Source of the DNA: Cymbidium sinense
Lineage: Eukaryota; Streptophyta; Magnoliopsida; Asparagales; Orchidaceae
Reading direction: 5' to 3'
Length of the DNA stretch: 64,000 nucleotides
Assembly: GCA_021442155.1 (NCBI GenBank)
Contig: CM038214.1
Location: 137,120,040-137,184,039 of the forward strand
Shown: positions 33,735 to 45,549 of the stretch, piece after piece
How the letters are laid out: each line of letters opens with the position of its first letter
Numbering within the stretch: position 1 is the first letter of the stretch
The notes under the pieces: model-generated
Told to the model about the DNA's origin: nothing
What the model saw: only the letters and a program-made list of their open reading frames with translations
Database searches by the model: none
Position numbers and translations under genes: made by a program

Positions 33735-33905
33735 TACCTGACACTGATGGCATCTCCTAGCCACATTCATGTAGTCTGTAATCATCGAAGGCTAGTAGTA
33801 TCCTAGTCTCTTGATCTTTGCTTCCATCTTTATACTGGATTGATGCACTCCACATAGACCTAAATGTATCTCAGTCACAATCCTATGGGCTTCGTGTTTG
33901 TCTAA
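33735..33905 (-). pseudogene. Copy B integrase zinc-binding domain
   Basis: The minus strand reads EAHRIVTEIHLGLCGVHQ, then GYY-stop-PSM, then RRCHQCQVHG. The His pair and the C-x2-C pair of the HHCC domain are present. A TAG replaces the usual Trp of GYYWP. Nothing like the DDE core follows; the tandem-repeat array starts instead. Confidence 0.8.
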
Positions 33906-33932
33906 ACAACATAACCACATTTGATCAAAAGG

Positions 33933-34500
33933 TCATCGATTCAAGGTGTCATCCGTGAGAGCATAGGAGATAGCTCTCAACTTCACGATGTGACTTCTCT
34001 TGGTAGTTTGCGGTGTTTTAAATAGTTTATGAATGGTTTCCTCCAATACCTCCTCATCCTTTTTGGCAACTCCCCGAGAAAGTCTCTCGATGAGTTCAAC
34101 ATCAATAAGGGGTAGGACTTGACTATTTTGGACCCTTATTGGAATGGACTCATCTTCCGGACATGCCAATTCTTTGGCAAGTTTGGCCAAAGCATCTACT
34201 ACTGCGTTCTCTCCTCAAGGGACCTTATAGATGGTGACCTCAGAGATTTTGGCCAACAGCTTCATGGTATACTCGTAGTAATGATGAAGCTTGGGTTTGA
34301 GAACCTTATAGGACCCAGCAATCTGATTGATGACTAACTAAGAGTCCCCGTAGATATTGATGCTCTTGAAACACACTGTAATGGCTAACTCCAGACCAAC
34401 AATCAAAGCCTCATATTCAGCTTCGTTGTTTGTGCATGGATTGGAAAGATAGTGAGAATCTTATCACATCACGGTATGGAGTTAAGAGAACTATTCTTAC
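33933..34500 (-). pseudogene. Copy B second (archaeal-type) RNase H
   Basis: CTNNEAEYEALIVGLELAI (34440-34380), YGDS with a stop after it, then LVINQIAGSYKVLKPKLHHY, ISEVTIYKVP and DALAKLAKEL form the archaeal-type RNase H that Tat elements carry in addition to the normal one. The last 85 codons (34190-33933) are open. The catalytic Glu (AEYEAL) and Asp (GDS) are retained. Confidence 0.85.
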
Positions 34501-34599
34501 CTCTATCTTTCGAAGAGTAGATCGTGATGCTTCCCCTTTATGAAAGGAAGCCGCTATCAAAATACATCTTCCAATGGTGATTGTGAACCTCCCATAAGT

Positions 34600-35130
34600 T
34601 CATGATTTATTCATTAGGGAGATCATCACTAAGCGGAGAATCAGCAGGAAGTGGGTGTGCTGCCAAGAAATCTATTAGTGCTTGTCCTTTAACCGTGCAG
34701 AGGGGTATGAAAGTGATATCAAACTATGAGAGAATCATGGACCAACATGCCAAATGGCTGGATAGCATTGGTTGTGTCATGAGATACTGTAATGGATTGA
34801 TTTTGGAAATCAAGTTCACCTTATGAGAAAGCATATCATGCTGTATCTTTTGAGATGCAAAGATTAAAGCTAGGAAATATTTTTCAATAGATGGGTAGTT
34901 TGCTATAACAGGGATCAGATGATGGCTGAGGTAGTAGAGAGCGTCCTCCTTCCCTTCATCATTGGCTTGGGCCAATAAAGCACCAAGGGAGTTGTTCAAT
35001 GCAGCTGTGTAGAGGATGAGTGGCCTGCTCAGGATAGGGGCTTCTAGAACTGGCATCTTTACCAAGTACTGCTTGATATCTTCAAAGGCATGCTAACACT
35101 TATTATCCCACTTAAAATTGGCATCCTTTT
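34600..35130 (-). pseudogene. Copy B RNase H
   Basis: The frame 35065-34724 has RPLILYTAALNNSLGALLAQ, DALYYLSHHL and IEKYFLALIFASQKIQ, then FDITFIPLCTVKGQALIDFL in a neighbouring frame down to about 34640. It matches the RNase H of Tat elements and overlaps copy A up to the gap. Confidence 0.8.
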
Positions 35131-35960
35131 TGACAAGTGCTGAAAATGATTTACATCTCCCCTATAGGTTGGAGATAAAGCGTCTTAGATACGCCAACTG
35201 CCCTTGGAAAGATCTAAGTTGAGTTAGACTTTTAGGGGGTATCATTTCTAAGATAGCTTTGATCTTTTTTGGATCTATCTCTATTCTCTGGTGTCGAACA
35301 ACAAAACCAAGAAATTTCCGAAGCTACTCAAATGCACACTTTGGGGGTTCATTTTGAGGTTGTATATTATCTTAACCCTTTACTACTCTCAAGTCAAAGA
35401 GGTGGTCTTCCTTTTCTCGCTATTGACTACTAAATCATCAACATAGCACTCAACGATGATGGATGAGTTCAGATCAGTCATGGCCCGTTGGTATGTAGCA
35501 AACATTTTTAAGGGTGAATGACCTTATAACAATAAATTCTAATGTTCAAAAGTAGTGTTTCTTTCATCCTCGAGGCCATCTTGATTTTTGTTGTAGCTAT
35601 CCATGAAGGAGAATCATGAGATGAGGCGATGTCTTCCATTAATTCTTGTATAAGAAGAGGAAACTCATCCTTAGGGCATGCCTTATTTAAGTCATTGAAA
35701 TCGATGCATATGAGAATTTGGCCATTCTTCTTCTTAACTGGTATGACACTTGCTAACCAAGTAGGGTATTTTTCTTCCCTGATGAAACCAGCATCGATTG
35801 GTTTCTTGACTTCAAAAAAGATCTGTTGTTCAATTTCTAATCGCATGCGTCTAGAAGCTTGCTTGATAGGATTGGCATTAGGGTCTATTGCTAGTTTGTG
35901 GACTGCTACGTTAGGAGATAATCGGGCATTTCTTCATAATTTCATGCAAAGCAGTCCTTA
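35131..35960 (-). pseudogene. Copy B reverse transcriptase
   Basis: The fingers are preserved: MRLEIEQQIFFEVKKPIDAG, IREEKYPTWLASVIPVKKK and DFNDLNKACPKDEFPLL (35846-35650). The catalytic ECYVDDLVVNS is at about 35455-35420 and FLGFVVRHQRIEIDPKKIKA near 35310-35250. Between them (35640-35520) several small deletions remove most of the MDGSSGYNQI and PFGLKN blocks. Confidence 0.85.
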
Positions 35961-36869
35961 AAATCAATCAATAGCCTAACAAAGTCATTGGTTTCTTATT
36001 CATTCAACAACAAACTGATGTATGTCGGGCGTGGATTTTCTTCTATCAGGTTGATTTCTTTAATCTTGTCAATTGTTGAATGGATCTCCTCTTCAAATTC
36101 TGGTGGTGGATCTTTGATTTGGAGATCATCTAAGTTTCTAAACACACATCCTCATAAGAGTTAGTGTGGTTTCAAAAGAACTTATCAGACTCCAGATGAT
36201 TGGTAATAACTAAGCAATAATCATCATCATCGACTGGACCCACTATACCGAATCCTAGTCCTGATCTTGATTGTGCTTCCCTGCCTGTGTTGTTCCATAG
36301 CTTCTCAAAGTATTTCAACATGTGCTTAGGCCATGTATAAGGAATCAAACCTTTCTTTGCAAGATTAAGAACACAAGGCGAATACCAATCAAAAGGCAAT
36401 CCCATTAATTCTTTATATAAATCATCCTCAAGTTCTACATCAACTTCTGGACTTGGATGATGGCCTTAACTACTAAACCTTTATCTTTTTGAGATGAAAG
36501 TCAGGTTAGAGCTAAAGTTCCCAACCATTGTTTGATGGTTTCACATAAGCTTGATTTAAATACTTTCGTGGCTTGTCTAGAGTCCTGGTCTTCATCGCTA
36601 TCTGGCTCGAGTGTCACCTCCAATGAAACTTGGAGAGGAGTTGGCTGGTATACTAATCACATGAGACTCATCTTCTGAGCTGGATTCCAAGTCTATATGA
36701 ATATTAAGGGTACTTCTATGAACTAGAACATAACCTTCATTGGCTGGCTGCCAACCAGGGGGTCTTCCACCTCTGGACTCTGTTCTACCTCTCGCTGGTG
36801 GAGGTCGAGCCATCCTACCCGCATGTCCATATGATGGAATGAACTGTGGGTGGAATGTGATATGCGGCT
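35961..36869 (-). pseudogene. Copy B protease-RT linker
   Basis: It contains YPGLSPN-type upstream RT sequence (EEMPGLSPNVAVHKLAIDP near 35960), an acidic stretch VDDDDYCLVITNHLESDKFF (36230-36172) and a Pro/Arg/Gly-rich segment (36813-36740). No enzyme motif is seen. Confidence 0.5.
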
Positions 36870-37702
36870 CTACTTCTTCTTCAATGTCCTTTTCTCGTTC
36901 ACTTGAACTTTCATTTTTCTTTTCTCTTTCTTTATGTTTTTCTCTTTCTTTTCTTTTTTTTCTTTTGCATTTGAGTTTTGATCAAGTTCACAAGGAAATG
37001 TATTTTGAGGAAGATAGTAGGTCGCATCCTCATATATCTCAACCTCTCTGACTGAAAATGGCTTTTCATCACCTTTGACATAATATTCAATTCCATCCTT
37101 TCTGATCTTGATGCACTGATGGAGGGAGGATGGAATCATCTTATTTTGATGTATCCAAGGCCTATCGAGCAAAGCAGTGAATGAAGTATTTGAATCAATT
37201 ATGTAAAATTTGGCTTCAATCTTCCATTCTCCTATCTCCAAAGGTAATACTATGGAACCTAAAGCCCTCTCTCATTGTTCGTTGAATCCTCTCAACATCA
37301 TCCAATCTCCTCAGAGTGTGGAGATATTGATGCTCAAATAGGCAAGGGTCTTTAGACTCATAATGTTCACTGATGCACCTGGATCAATAAAAACCCTAGA
37401 ATTTTGAATCGGCCCATGTCCACTATAATGTAGAGGGGACAGTTGTACTCCATGTCCCTTAGAAAAAGGTCTTCATTTGTGAAAGAGACTCCTTGGGCTT
37501 CTCTGGGAAAATGTGCCTCCTCTCCAACAGTGGTCAGTTGAGCTAAGCATGTTTCAGGATCAAGGAGAGCCTTGATTAATGACTCCCTCATCTCTTTGGA
37601 TAAGACAAGGGCATCATATATGCTTAGCTTAGATAATGACTTTCTTAGGTGAGAGATGACATTATAATCCACTCTAGGCTGATCCTCCATAGGCATATCC
37701 AA
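36870..37702 (-). pseudogene. Copy B aspartic protease
   Basis: LSIYDALVLSKEMRESLIKA (37630-37570) leads into a frameshift at the active site. The correct frame reads RVFIDPGASVNIM at 37405-37360, so Asp-Ser-Gly has become Asp-Pro-Gly. The C-terminal half (37241-36870) is open and reads FYIIDSNTSFTALLDRPWIH and PSSLHQCIKIRKDG, the typical end of a Tat protease, followed by a Lys/Glu-rich tail. Confidence 0.8.
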
Positions 37703-38165
37703 GGGTGGAGCATCCTGTGGAGGGGCTTCTCAATCATCTGAACCAATGAATTATTTTTCTCTATCTTGAGGTGCTGCTCTAGGAGGTAGAATCTTACCAC
37801 TATGGAGGTTGACTTCGGTGATCTCTTGTGGCAAGATAGTGGAAGGTTCTACCTACTCGTCAGGCTCACCTACAGCTTCTCCTAGAGACCCTCAAAATCA
37901 AATGATTCTCAAGAGGTGAACCTGTAGTATTCAAAGAAGGAAGATCCAACTCTAAATTAGAAAGAGGAAGATTAGAGTTGTTATCATTGTTGTTTAGACT
38001 TAAAGAGTTTTCTAAAAGAATAGAGATAGACAACTCATCAGAAGTGACACAGATATAATTCAAACTATCTTTATTCCTTGATTTCTTAGGTTTTAAAGGA
38101 GGTACATAGTAGAAGTCAAGTAAAATAAGTGGGGTGAGGGATTTGATGCCCTCATCCACTCATAT
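37703..38165 (-). pseudogene. Copy B gag-protease linker
   Basis: The frame 38159-37866 (KSLTPLILLDFYYVPP, NYICVTSDELSISI) is the counterpart of the 205-codon frame of copy A. It has no recognised fold. A stop and a frameshift follow it. Confidence 0.55.
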
Positions 38166-39688
38166 AGATGTCTACTAGAGGAAGAGCTAGATGAAGTAGA
38201 GGTGCTTGCTGAAGTAGTAATAGTTGCAACTATAAACTAGAGGCTAGACTCGATCGGTGGTTGTGCTACTTGGCTATCTCGGGCCAGTCTAGGCAGCTAC
38301 TTCTGCTAAGCTCCCACCTTCCCTGAGTTGTCTTGGACAACTCACAAATCTTCCTTGATGTTGGAGGTTTGAGCTGGCTCAGGCACATGTAGGGAAAGTT
38401 TCTTGATTTTGAAAATAATTTTTTAGAGGTTCGAGATAAGGAGATATCCCAACCTTCTTTGGTTTTAGAAGGATCGCAAGTATCCCCAAGAATTACCCTA
38501 ATGGAACTGGATGGTTGTTCCACAAGGTACTCCTTCAGGATAACTATGGCACCTATCTTGAAGTTATGTTCAAGCTAGTCCTTAAAGGTAAAGCAATCCT
38601 CCAAAACATGACCTAGCATGCGATGGTAGGGGCAAAAGTTAGGATCATTGCTCTTGCCCACTTCTTCCAGCCTTCTAGGTTCGGGTAGCTGGAAATCAGT
38701 TTTTTTAAGAGATTCTTAGAGATCTTCTTGATTATCTCCCTCTTAAATGAATATGGTTTATTTAATTTATCCATAAGAGTATGTGGACCATGGCTACCTA
38801 ACGGCGGGTATGTGTACCGCTACTGCTGTGGATATGGTTGAGGAGGAGGTAGTGTAGGCCGTGAAGGCTTCTGTGGTGGCCGGTAGGACTGCCTTGGTGG
38901 TGGTAGAGGAGGTGGAAGTGAGGACTGTGGAGTACAAGGTCTCTCATACTGCTCTCTGGCTGGCTGTTTCCCCTTGTCTACTGCTGTCACTGCCCTTGGT
39001 TTCTTCTCATATGCTTTTTATGACTTTGGCTTTGTAGATTGATCGAGAAAAGGCAACTGTTTGGCTTCTCCTTGTAAACTAACCACCTTGTTGATTAGCA
39101 TCTTAAAGGTTTTGATGGGAAAACATTTGAGCATGAAGGCATCAAGCCATGGATATTCTTAAGTACAATCTCAATGGCATGTTATTCAAATAGCTGTGGT
39201 TCACATTTTATACTCAAATTATCATCTGAGAATGTAATCAATGAGGGACTCACCATGGTGTTGTTGAGCCACAATGAGATCGCCTATAATCACCCTTTGC
39301 TGAGCTCTAGTGAATCTCTTAATGAAGAGTTGCTCTAACTCAGTAAAAGTCTTCACTAAACTATTGAGAAGTTCAACATACCAATTATGTTTGCTCGACA
39401 AAGAGTCAAGAGTAAAGCATCACTACAAAGTGCAATAATTGAAATGTACTGTGTGATGCCTTGGGTTCCCGCTGGCATCGAAGCTCTTGAAAGAAGGTGG
39501 CACAAAACCCTTAGGATATTGGATGGCATCGAATTTCTCTGGGTAAGGTCTACCCTTTGGAACCGATGATTCTCCTCGGGCTTGAGCCAACACTTCTCTC
39601 ACCTGCTACTCAACCATGGTTTTGATGTCATTTTCCTGTATGGAGGTACTATCCACTACCTTCCTATATAGATTGGTGCTGCCCTGCT
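38166..39688 (-). pseudogene. Copy B gag core and zinc knuckle
   Basis: The conserved parts are GRPYPEKFDAIQYPKGFVPP with FKSFDASGNP (about 39560-39450) and the knuckle CPYHRMLGHVLEDC (about 38640-38595), followed by VILGDTCDPSKTKEGWDISL (38490-38430). Many frameshifts interrupt the region. A Gly/Arg/Pro-rich stretch near 38780-38900 parallels copy A. Confidence 0.7.
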
Positions 39689-40174
39689 TTACTGGAGGTA
39701 AAGTCTTGGATCCAAGACATGCACCAACTCTGGCTGACTAGTCTCTATTATGGTAGGATGAACTACCAGTGCTTGGTTCTGGAGTGGTAAAACAACCACT
39801 AGCAAATCCTCAAGCTGCTTCCCCATCCTATCTATTTGCTCATCCTTTTGCTTTAATTGTTGACGGAGGTGTTGGGTTGAGTAGGCTGTGTCTTCCTGCT
39901 CGGCCACATCACCTTCCAAAGTCTGCTGATCACACAGAAGAGAACCCCTGGTGTCTACCATGTGAACTCCTATTGAATCCTTTAATAGATCATCCTTGTT
40001 AGGATCAAAGCTGATCTTCTCATCCTCTAAATCAGACCAGGCATATCCTAAGATCTCCTGCTTCTCCACTAGATACTGAGCCACAATGTCATCTAGGGAT
40101 CGGCTAGCTACAAAATATCGGTCGGCGATAATAGGATCACTATCATGAACAAAAATGCATCTGACCTCTGCCAC
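39689..40174 (-). pseudogene. Copy B gag coiled-coil segment, open frame
   Basis: An intact 161-codon frame. It begins MAEVRCIFVHDSDPIIADRY, has an acidic middle (DLEDEKISFDPNKDDLL) and a predicted coiled coil, LRQQLKQKDEQIDRMGKQL, at about residues 101-125. It leads into the gag core. Its role is probably Gag multimerisation; that is an inference from position and coiled coil. Confidence 0.65.
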
Positions 40175-40857
40175 TGCTAGAGAGCTAACTCTATGAGGGC
40201 TACTCTCGCTGGAAGAAAGATGTTCCTAGCTACTACTAGATGTGGATGAAGTAATACTCTTGGGAGGATCGATGGCCATGGGGATAACTGAACTATCTCT
40301 CTCCCCTCTCGCTACCTCCATGAGGTGGTGGTGGTGACGGATGACTGAGGTTGCCATTCCTTTCTCACCACAGGGTAAGGTCAAACAGAGAACTTCACCA
40401 CAAGGCGCATAGATGGAATGAAATCTCTCTTGGCTATACGATCAGTGGGGTCTTCTTCTCCTGCGGATGACCTTTGGTGGAATAGTAGATGCTGGAACAT
40501 GGATTAGAGATGGTGGACAGGATAGAGAGGTGTGGTGGAGGCACCCGACTCACTCTCTCTCTCGTGATGGGTAGTCCCCATCAATAAGATGCTTTGATTA
40601 GATCGACACGCGATAGAAAGACCACAAGTGAGGAGGCCACTGACTGTCGGTTGTACCTTCGGTGCTCCCGGCTAATAACATGAACTAATGTACGGGCTTC
40701 TTTAGCCCTCCCCTCTCTACACGTGGGGATAACGATCTCAGGTTAAATTAAGCCCCAGACTCTGATCATTCATAGGCTCTGCCAACTTGACAAAGAATTA
40801 TCCTTAGGCTGGCGTACGACCTCTTCCTCTCACTGATGGGAGCCTGGAAATGAACTG

Positions 40858-41431
40858 CTAGTGGAGGTGAACCAGAAATCCTCCTAACATCCTCTCAGAA
40901 TCAGAGAGGGGGTGAAACCTGTTCTCTGTAATGAGAGGAGACACTACCCTAGTGACTCCTCCACGACAGCCTGAGACACTGTCTCCAACTCTCTCGCTAT
41001 GTGAGTGTGATACCACTCGATCATGGTTCTTGTTTTGGGTCCTAGTAGGTCGAGCAGTAGAACTAGACCCAATCTCGAAAGCAGAGGAGACAATCTCTAG
41101 AATTAGGGGAGCCTTCCCCTTGGAAGGTTCCAAGGAGTGGGTGCTAGCCCTAACTGGGGTAGTAAGGGGAACTACAAGGCGCACTGGCACTGTCACTTCT
41201 ACTACTACTGTGGGAACTGCCACAGCCTTCCTCTTCAATGAGGGAATATCTGAATCAGATGGCATGTCAACCGATGACCCGCTTACATCTGCTCGCTAAC
41301 TATGAGGGGGGTTCCCTCAAGCCTCGGACAAAGTGGATCAAGTGTGCATAGTCAAAGCATGGCAGGTTGGCCTGATCCAATGCCAGATCCATCCCATGAG
41401 GAAATGTGAAGACATATCTCTGAGCTGTCAT
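40858..41431 (-). pseudogene. Copy B gag N-terminus
   Basis: The ATG at 41431 opens YVFTFPHGMDLALDQANLP and AHLIHF, matched by copies A and C. After a frameshift the frame 41265-40858 runs 135 codons and is rich in Val, Ser, Thr and Arg. Between 40858 and 40174 no continuous frame remains. Confidence 0.7.
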
Positions 41432-43300
41432 TGGTAACTGAGCTAACTAAAACTCAAATTAATTGAAGTTGACTGAAAGTCTGCAATGTTGAAAAACAAA
41501 CTTGGATCATATTTCTATTTTTGTTGATTTTTTTGAATTTGAATTTAAAATTTGAACCCACACTCAACAACTTGAAAGTGTTAAGTGGGGCTCAAATGAA
41601 TTTGGAAGAGAGATTTTGGAATTGATTGGAACGGAGATTTTTGAGTATAGAATCCATTTTAAAAAATTTGTGTATGTTGAAAATGAGTTCAAATATTTTT
41701 GGTGTTTGATGCTTCCATAGGTTCATATTTGAATTTAATTTTTTTTTACTTTGATGACCCTGCATTTAACAAATTTGAGTATGTTAAAGTAAAGGGTCAA
41801 TTGATTTGATTAATTTATGATTTTTAGAATTTACTCACTTAGCAAATTTAAGTATGCTAGGTGAGGTGTTTGAAAATAATTTCTTCTTTTATTTTGCTTA
41901 TTTTTTGAATCATGTGTGAATTTGAAAAATGGAATCTTCACTTAGCAAATTTGAGTATGCTAAATGAAGAATCTAAGTGTTTTGTTATTTTTTGAAGAGA
42001 GGTCTCTACTTAGCAAATTTAGTTATGCTAAGTAAAGGATCCATGTGTTTTGTGTTTTGATGAATTTGAAAAGAGGATTCTTAGCAAATTTAGGTATGCT
42101 AAAGAAATCTAAATGTGTTTCATGTTTTGATGATTTTGAAAAGAGGATTCTTTGCAAATTTAAGTATGCTAAAGGAATCCAAATGTGTTTCATATTTTGA
42201 TGATTTAAAAAGAGGATTCTTCATAAATTTAAGTATGCTAAGAAAATCCAAATGTATTTTGATTTTATTCTTTTGTTTTGAAAAGAGGATTTCCACTTAG
42301 CAAATTTAGGTATGCTAAATAGGAAATCCGAATGTGTTTTGATTTTTTATGTTTTGATTTTGAAAAGTGGATCTTCACTTAGTAAATTTGAGTATGCTAA
42401 ATAAAAGATCCAAATGTTGTTTGAATTTTGTGATTTTGATTTTGAAAAGTGGATCTTCACCTAGCAAATTTGGGTATGCTAAATGAAAGATCCAAATATT
42501 ATTTTGAATTTTTGAAATGATGGTTATTGGTTTTGTTTTAAAAATGAAATCTTCATTCAATGAATTGAATGAGGATGTCCATTTGTGCATTTTTAAAATA
42601 TGATTGTTGATTTTGATTTTGAAAATGAAATCTTCATCAAAATGAATAGAGTGAAGATGTTCATTTGTGATTTTGAAAAATATAATTGTTCATTTCGATT
42701 TTGAAAATGAAATCTTCATTACAATGAATTGAGTGAAGATGTTCATTTGTGCTTTTGGAAAATATTATTGTTGGATTTTATTTTTGAAAAGTGAAATCAT
42801 CATTCAATAAATTGAATGAGGAAGTTCACTTGTGCTTTTTGAAAAGGATGATTATGGGTTATATTTTTGAAAATGAGATCTTCATTAAAGTGAATTGAGT
42901 GAAGATGTTCACTTGTATTTTTGGAAAATATGATTGTTGATTTTAATTTTGGAATGATCCAACATATAACAATCATGAAGATTGTTAGATGAGGGTGATT
43001 TAGCAAAATTTTTGTGCAAATATTTATTATGTGCATTTTGAAAAAGTGATTTTTGGAAATTGATATTTTCATAAAGGATTGATTCTTCTTTATTTTTGGG
43101 ATGAACTTTACCTTACCATAGAAATGGTATGAAGGAAGGAATGAGGTCCTAAAACCTAATGGATGTTTGCTAGCTTAGCTTAAGGATGAAATAAACTAAG
43201 TGCCCATGGAAGGAAATATAGTCTCGGACTTATACAAAGTACAAATCCACTATCGATACTTGGAGGCAATGATCATTTACCAAAGATGGAGAGAGGAATC
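41432..43300 (-). other. Copy B leader (5' UTR)
   Basis: About 1.87 kb from the primer site to gag, non-coding, shorter than in A and C. It carries the best-preserved hairpin array of the window. Confidence 0.8.
41765..42960 (-). repeat. Hairpin array in copy B leader
   Basis: About fourteen inverted repeats. Nearest gag they have the TTAGCA/TGCTAA core: 41765-41788, 41834-41865 (11-bp arms CTCACTTAGCA/TGCTAGGTGAG), 41935-41970 (TCTTCACTTAGCA/TGCTAAATGAAGA), about 42000-42045, 42080-42110, 42150-42180, 42215-42250, 42287-42329 (GGATTTCC paired with GGAAATCC), 42370-42412 and 42451-42493 (GGATCTTC paired with GAAAGATCC). Four more, at about 42540-42910, have ATCTTCAT paired with GTGAAGAT and a different loop. 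Confidence 0.85.
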
Positions 43301-43301
43301 A

Positions 43302-43320
43302 TCCCCAGTGAGTCACAGAA
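43302..43320 (-). other. Copy B primer-binding site
   Basis: The minus strand reads TGTGACTCACTGGGGAT, a slightly damaged version of the tRNA-Arg-type site in copy C. It lies about 10 bp from the LTR end. Confidence 0.75.
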
Positions 43321-43330
43321 AAATCTATAG

Positions 43331-45151
43331 TGAAAATATTCCATGCCTTCATCTGTCCCTTTTGAGAAAGAGGATAAATGAAAACAAAAATATTACGCCT
43401 TTTGTTGGGGCACCATGTAGATCCGCAGATGTTCTTATTAGAGTGATCGGTTACAACATTGAGGAAAGGTGTACTATCTCAAAAGATAGAAGTCACCATC
43501 CTACAATGGACCTAATCACCTAAATAAGGACTCCTAAGGACTATGGGTCTTCGTATGTACTAGAGATTCTTCTCCTACTTTACATCAAAAAATAAAGCAG
43601 GGTTTATTTTAAACCGAGTTCATTAAGTTCTCTATGGAGGAAAGCCCCCATAGTTAATTGCATCCTAAGAAATTGAATTCCTTAGGAATACTCTCGATTA
43701 AGGTAAATGATCGTTGTCTCCAAAGATTTCAAAGATAAGACTATCAATCAATTGGTTTATTTTTGGAAGATCAAGATGGATTGATTAAGAGGAGGGAGTT
43801 ATTATCGAAGCCAAAGGAAGATAAGTAGGGGATGCTTATGATACTAGGATGCCTAGTAAGCATCCCAAATTATCCTATGGTAGGGCTTTATATTTTTAAA
43901 GTTTGAAGGGAATTATTTATTTTGAGTTGAATTTTTATTGGAAATCTAGGGCTTACAATTTCATGACACAAGATCGTGGAAATGCCTAAGAAGTGAGGAT
44001 TTATGCTCGTAGCCCGTAAAGGGAAGTAGCAACCTCTGAACCTAAATCTAGGGAGCTTTGGTGAGGGCCAAAGCATGACCTAAATCTAAGGAAAAAATGG
44101 GTATTTAGTTTACCTCCACAAGAGAGGATAAATCACCTGACTGTTTGGACTTACAACCTTGGTGGTACCAACTAACTCCTCCTACGATTTTAAATACATG
44201 TAGGCAAGTCATATGCTTTTGCAAGATAGCTAAGCTGTTGTTTATTTAGAAAGAGACTAAGTCCTTAAACACACTCCCTAAGAGACTAGATCATGTACTA
44301 CATGATTTAATGATCTAAATCAAATGCAAACTTTATTACATTTTATTTTTATATTTTGGACAATTCATTTGACACAGGCTTTAGGATTCGTATGCCTAAT
44401 GGATGAGAAATTAGATTATGGGCCAAAATCAATAATAAAGAAGGTGTATTTCCACCATGGCTCTCAAAGGTCAAACCAAGTTTCCACGTGGAAGCCCTAT
44501 GTCATGAGTGAAATAATATGTTTTTTTGATGCATGGTGTGAGAAAGAAAATATAACATAAAGAGGTTGCTAATTCTTTTATCTTGATCTATAACTTAAGC
44601 TTTAGGTGAGGTTATGAGTTATTTAATTTTTAGTTTTGAGTTGATTAATTGGATAGAAAATTTATTTTTCCCTAAGAGCCTAATTTTCATCTAGGTCACA
44701 CATCAAAGCAAGGAAGAAACTAGAAAAACATGTCATCTTAACAAGTTAAACAAACATCAATCAATTTATAAAACTAGCGCAAAAGAATAAGTGGCCAAGT
44801 GTGGTCGGGCTCCACCGCACAAACTCGAAAATAAATTGGGTAGCCGAGCTCTACCCTTATACAACCCAATTACAAAATAATTAATTACAAAAATGAATTC
44901 ATGTTATGGGGCTCTTCATTCTTCATTCTTCTTTTCTTCATTTGGTTCTTTCTTCATTTGGTTCTTTTTTTCTTTTGACTTGGTTGGAATGTGGCTTGCT
45001 TCAAAGGCTTCACATGGTACATAAGACATAGTCTTATGATCAATGTTCATCCTAATCTCCCATAACAATCATTCTAAATCTTAATTCATAATATTACATG
45101 AAAAAGGGAAAGGAAGTCTAACTAAAACCTGCAAAATAGAGATTAGCTAAA
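43331..45151 (-). repeat. Copy B 5' LTR, 3' part
   Basis: Matches 24337-25970 and 51292-53085. It contains the R/U5 part, the TATA-like element (44864-44857), a purine-rich tract (minus strand; about 44985-44905) and the first 160 bp upstream of it. It stops at 45151, where copy C begins. The rest of this LTR should lie beyond the right end of the window, after C's 3' LTR. Confidence 0.8.
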
Positions 45152-45549
45152 TATTGACCTCATTTTTAGAATGAGCTCTCAACCCCTCCATCTAAGACAT
45201 AGGACTTCTCTTAGACTTAAGAGTTCCTTAGTACACATCTAGTGATTAGGGGGACACTCAACCTATCCCTAGAGACTTAGAAGAGTTAGCCATAGGAATA
45301 GGTCATGCCTTAGGGGTGTTAGGAAATTGTCTACCCTTAGCTTAAACCATTCCTCACTTTCCTTCCTTCAAGTCAAACTCCAAATCAATCTTAATTGATT
45401 TTCTCCAAATTCAAATAAACTCCATATGATTGAAATTCATGTTTGAAATCTATGATTGAAACCCATGATCAAAATCCATCAAAATTCCTAAGTCCCTAAT
45501 CTTCCCTTAAGGACTTAACCAAAATCATGATCTAAACCAATTCAGATCT

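Larger units (their letters stand above)
33720..45151 (-). mobile_element. Tat/Ogre-lineage retrotransposon, copy B
   Basis: Read on the minus strand: 5' LTR piece (45151-43331), primer site (43320-43302), leader, gag (from 41431), protease, RT, RNase H, archaeal-type RNase H and the zinc domain of integrase. The dual RNase H is a defining mark of the Tat branch. The integrase core is absent. Copy C is inserted in the 5' LTR. Frames are broken throughout, but the domains are better preserved than in A. Confidence 0.9.
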
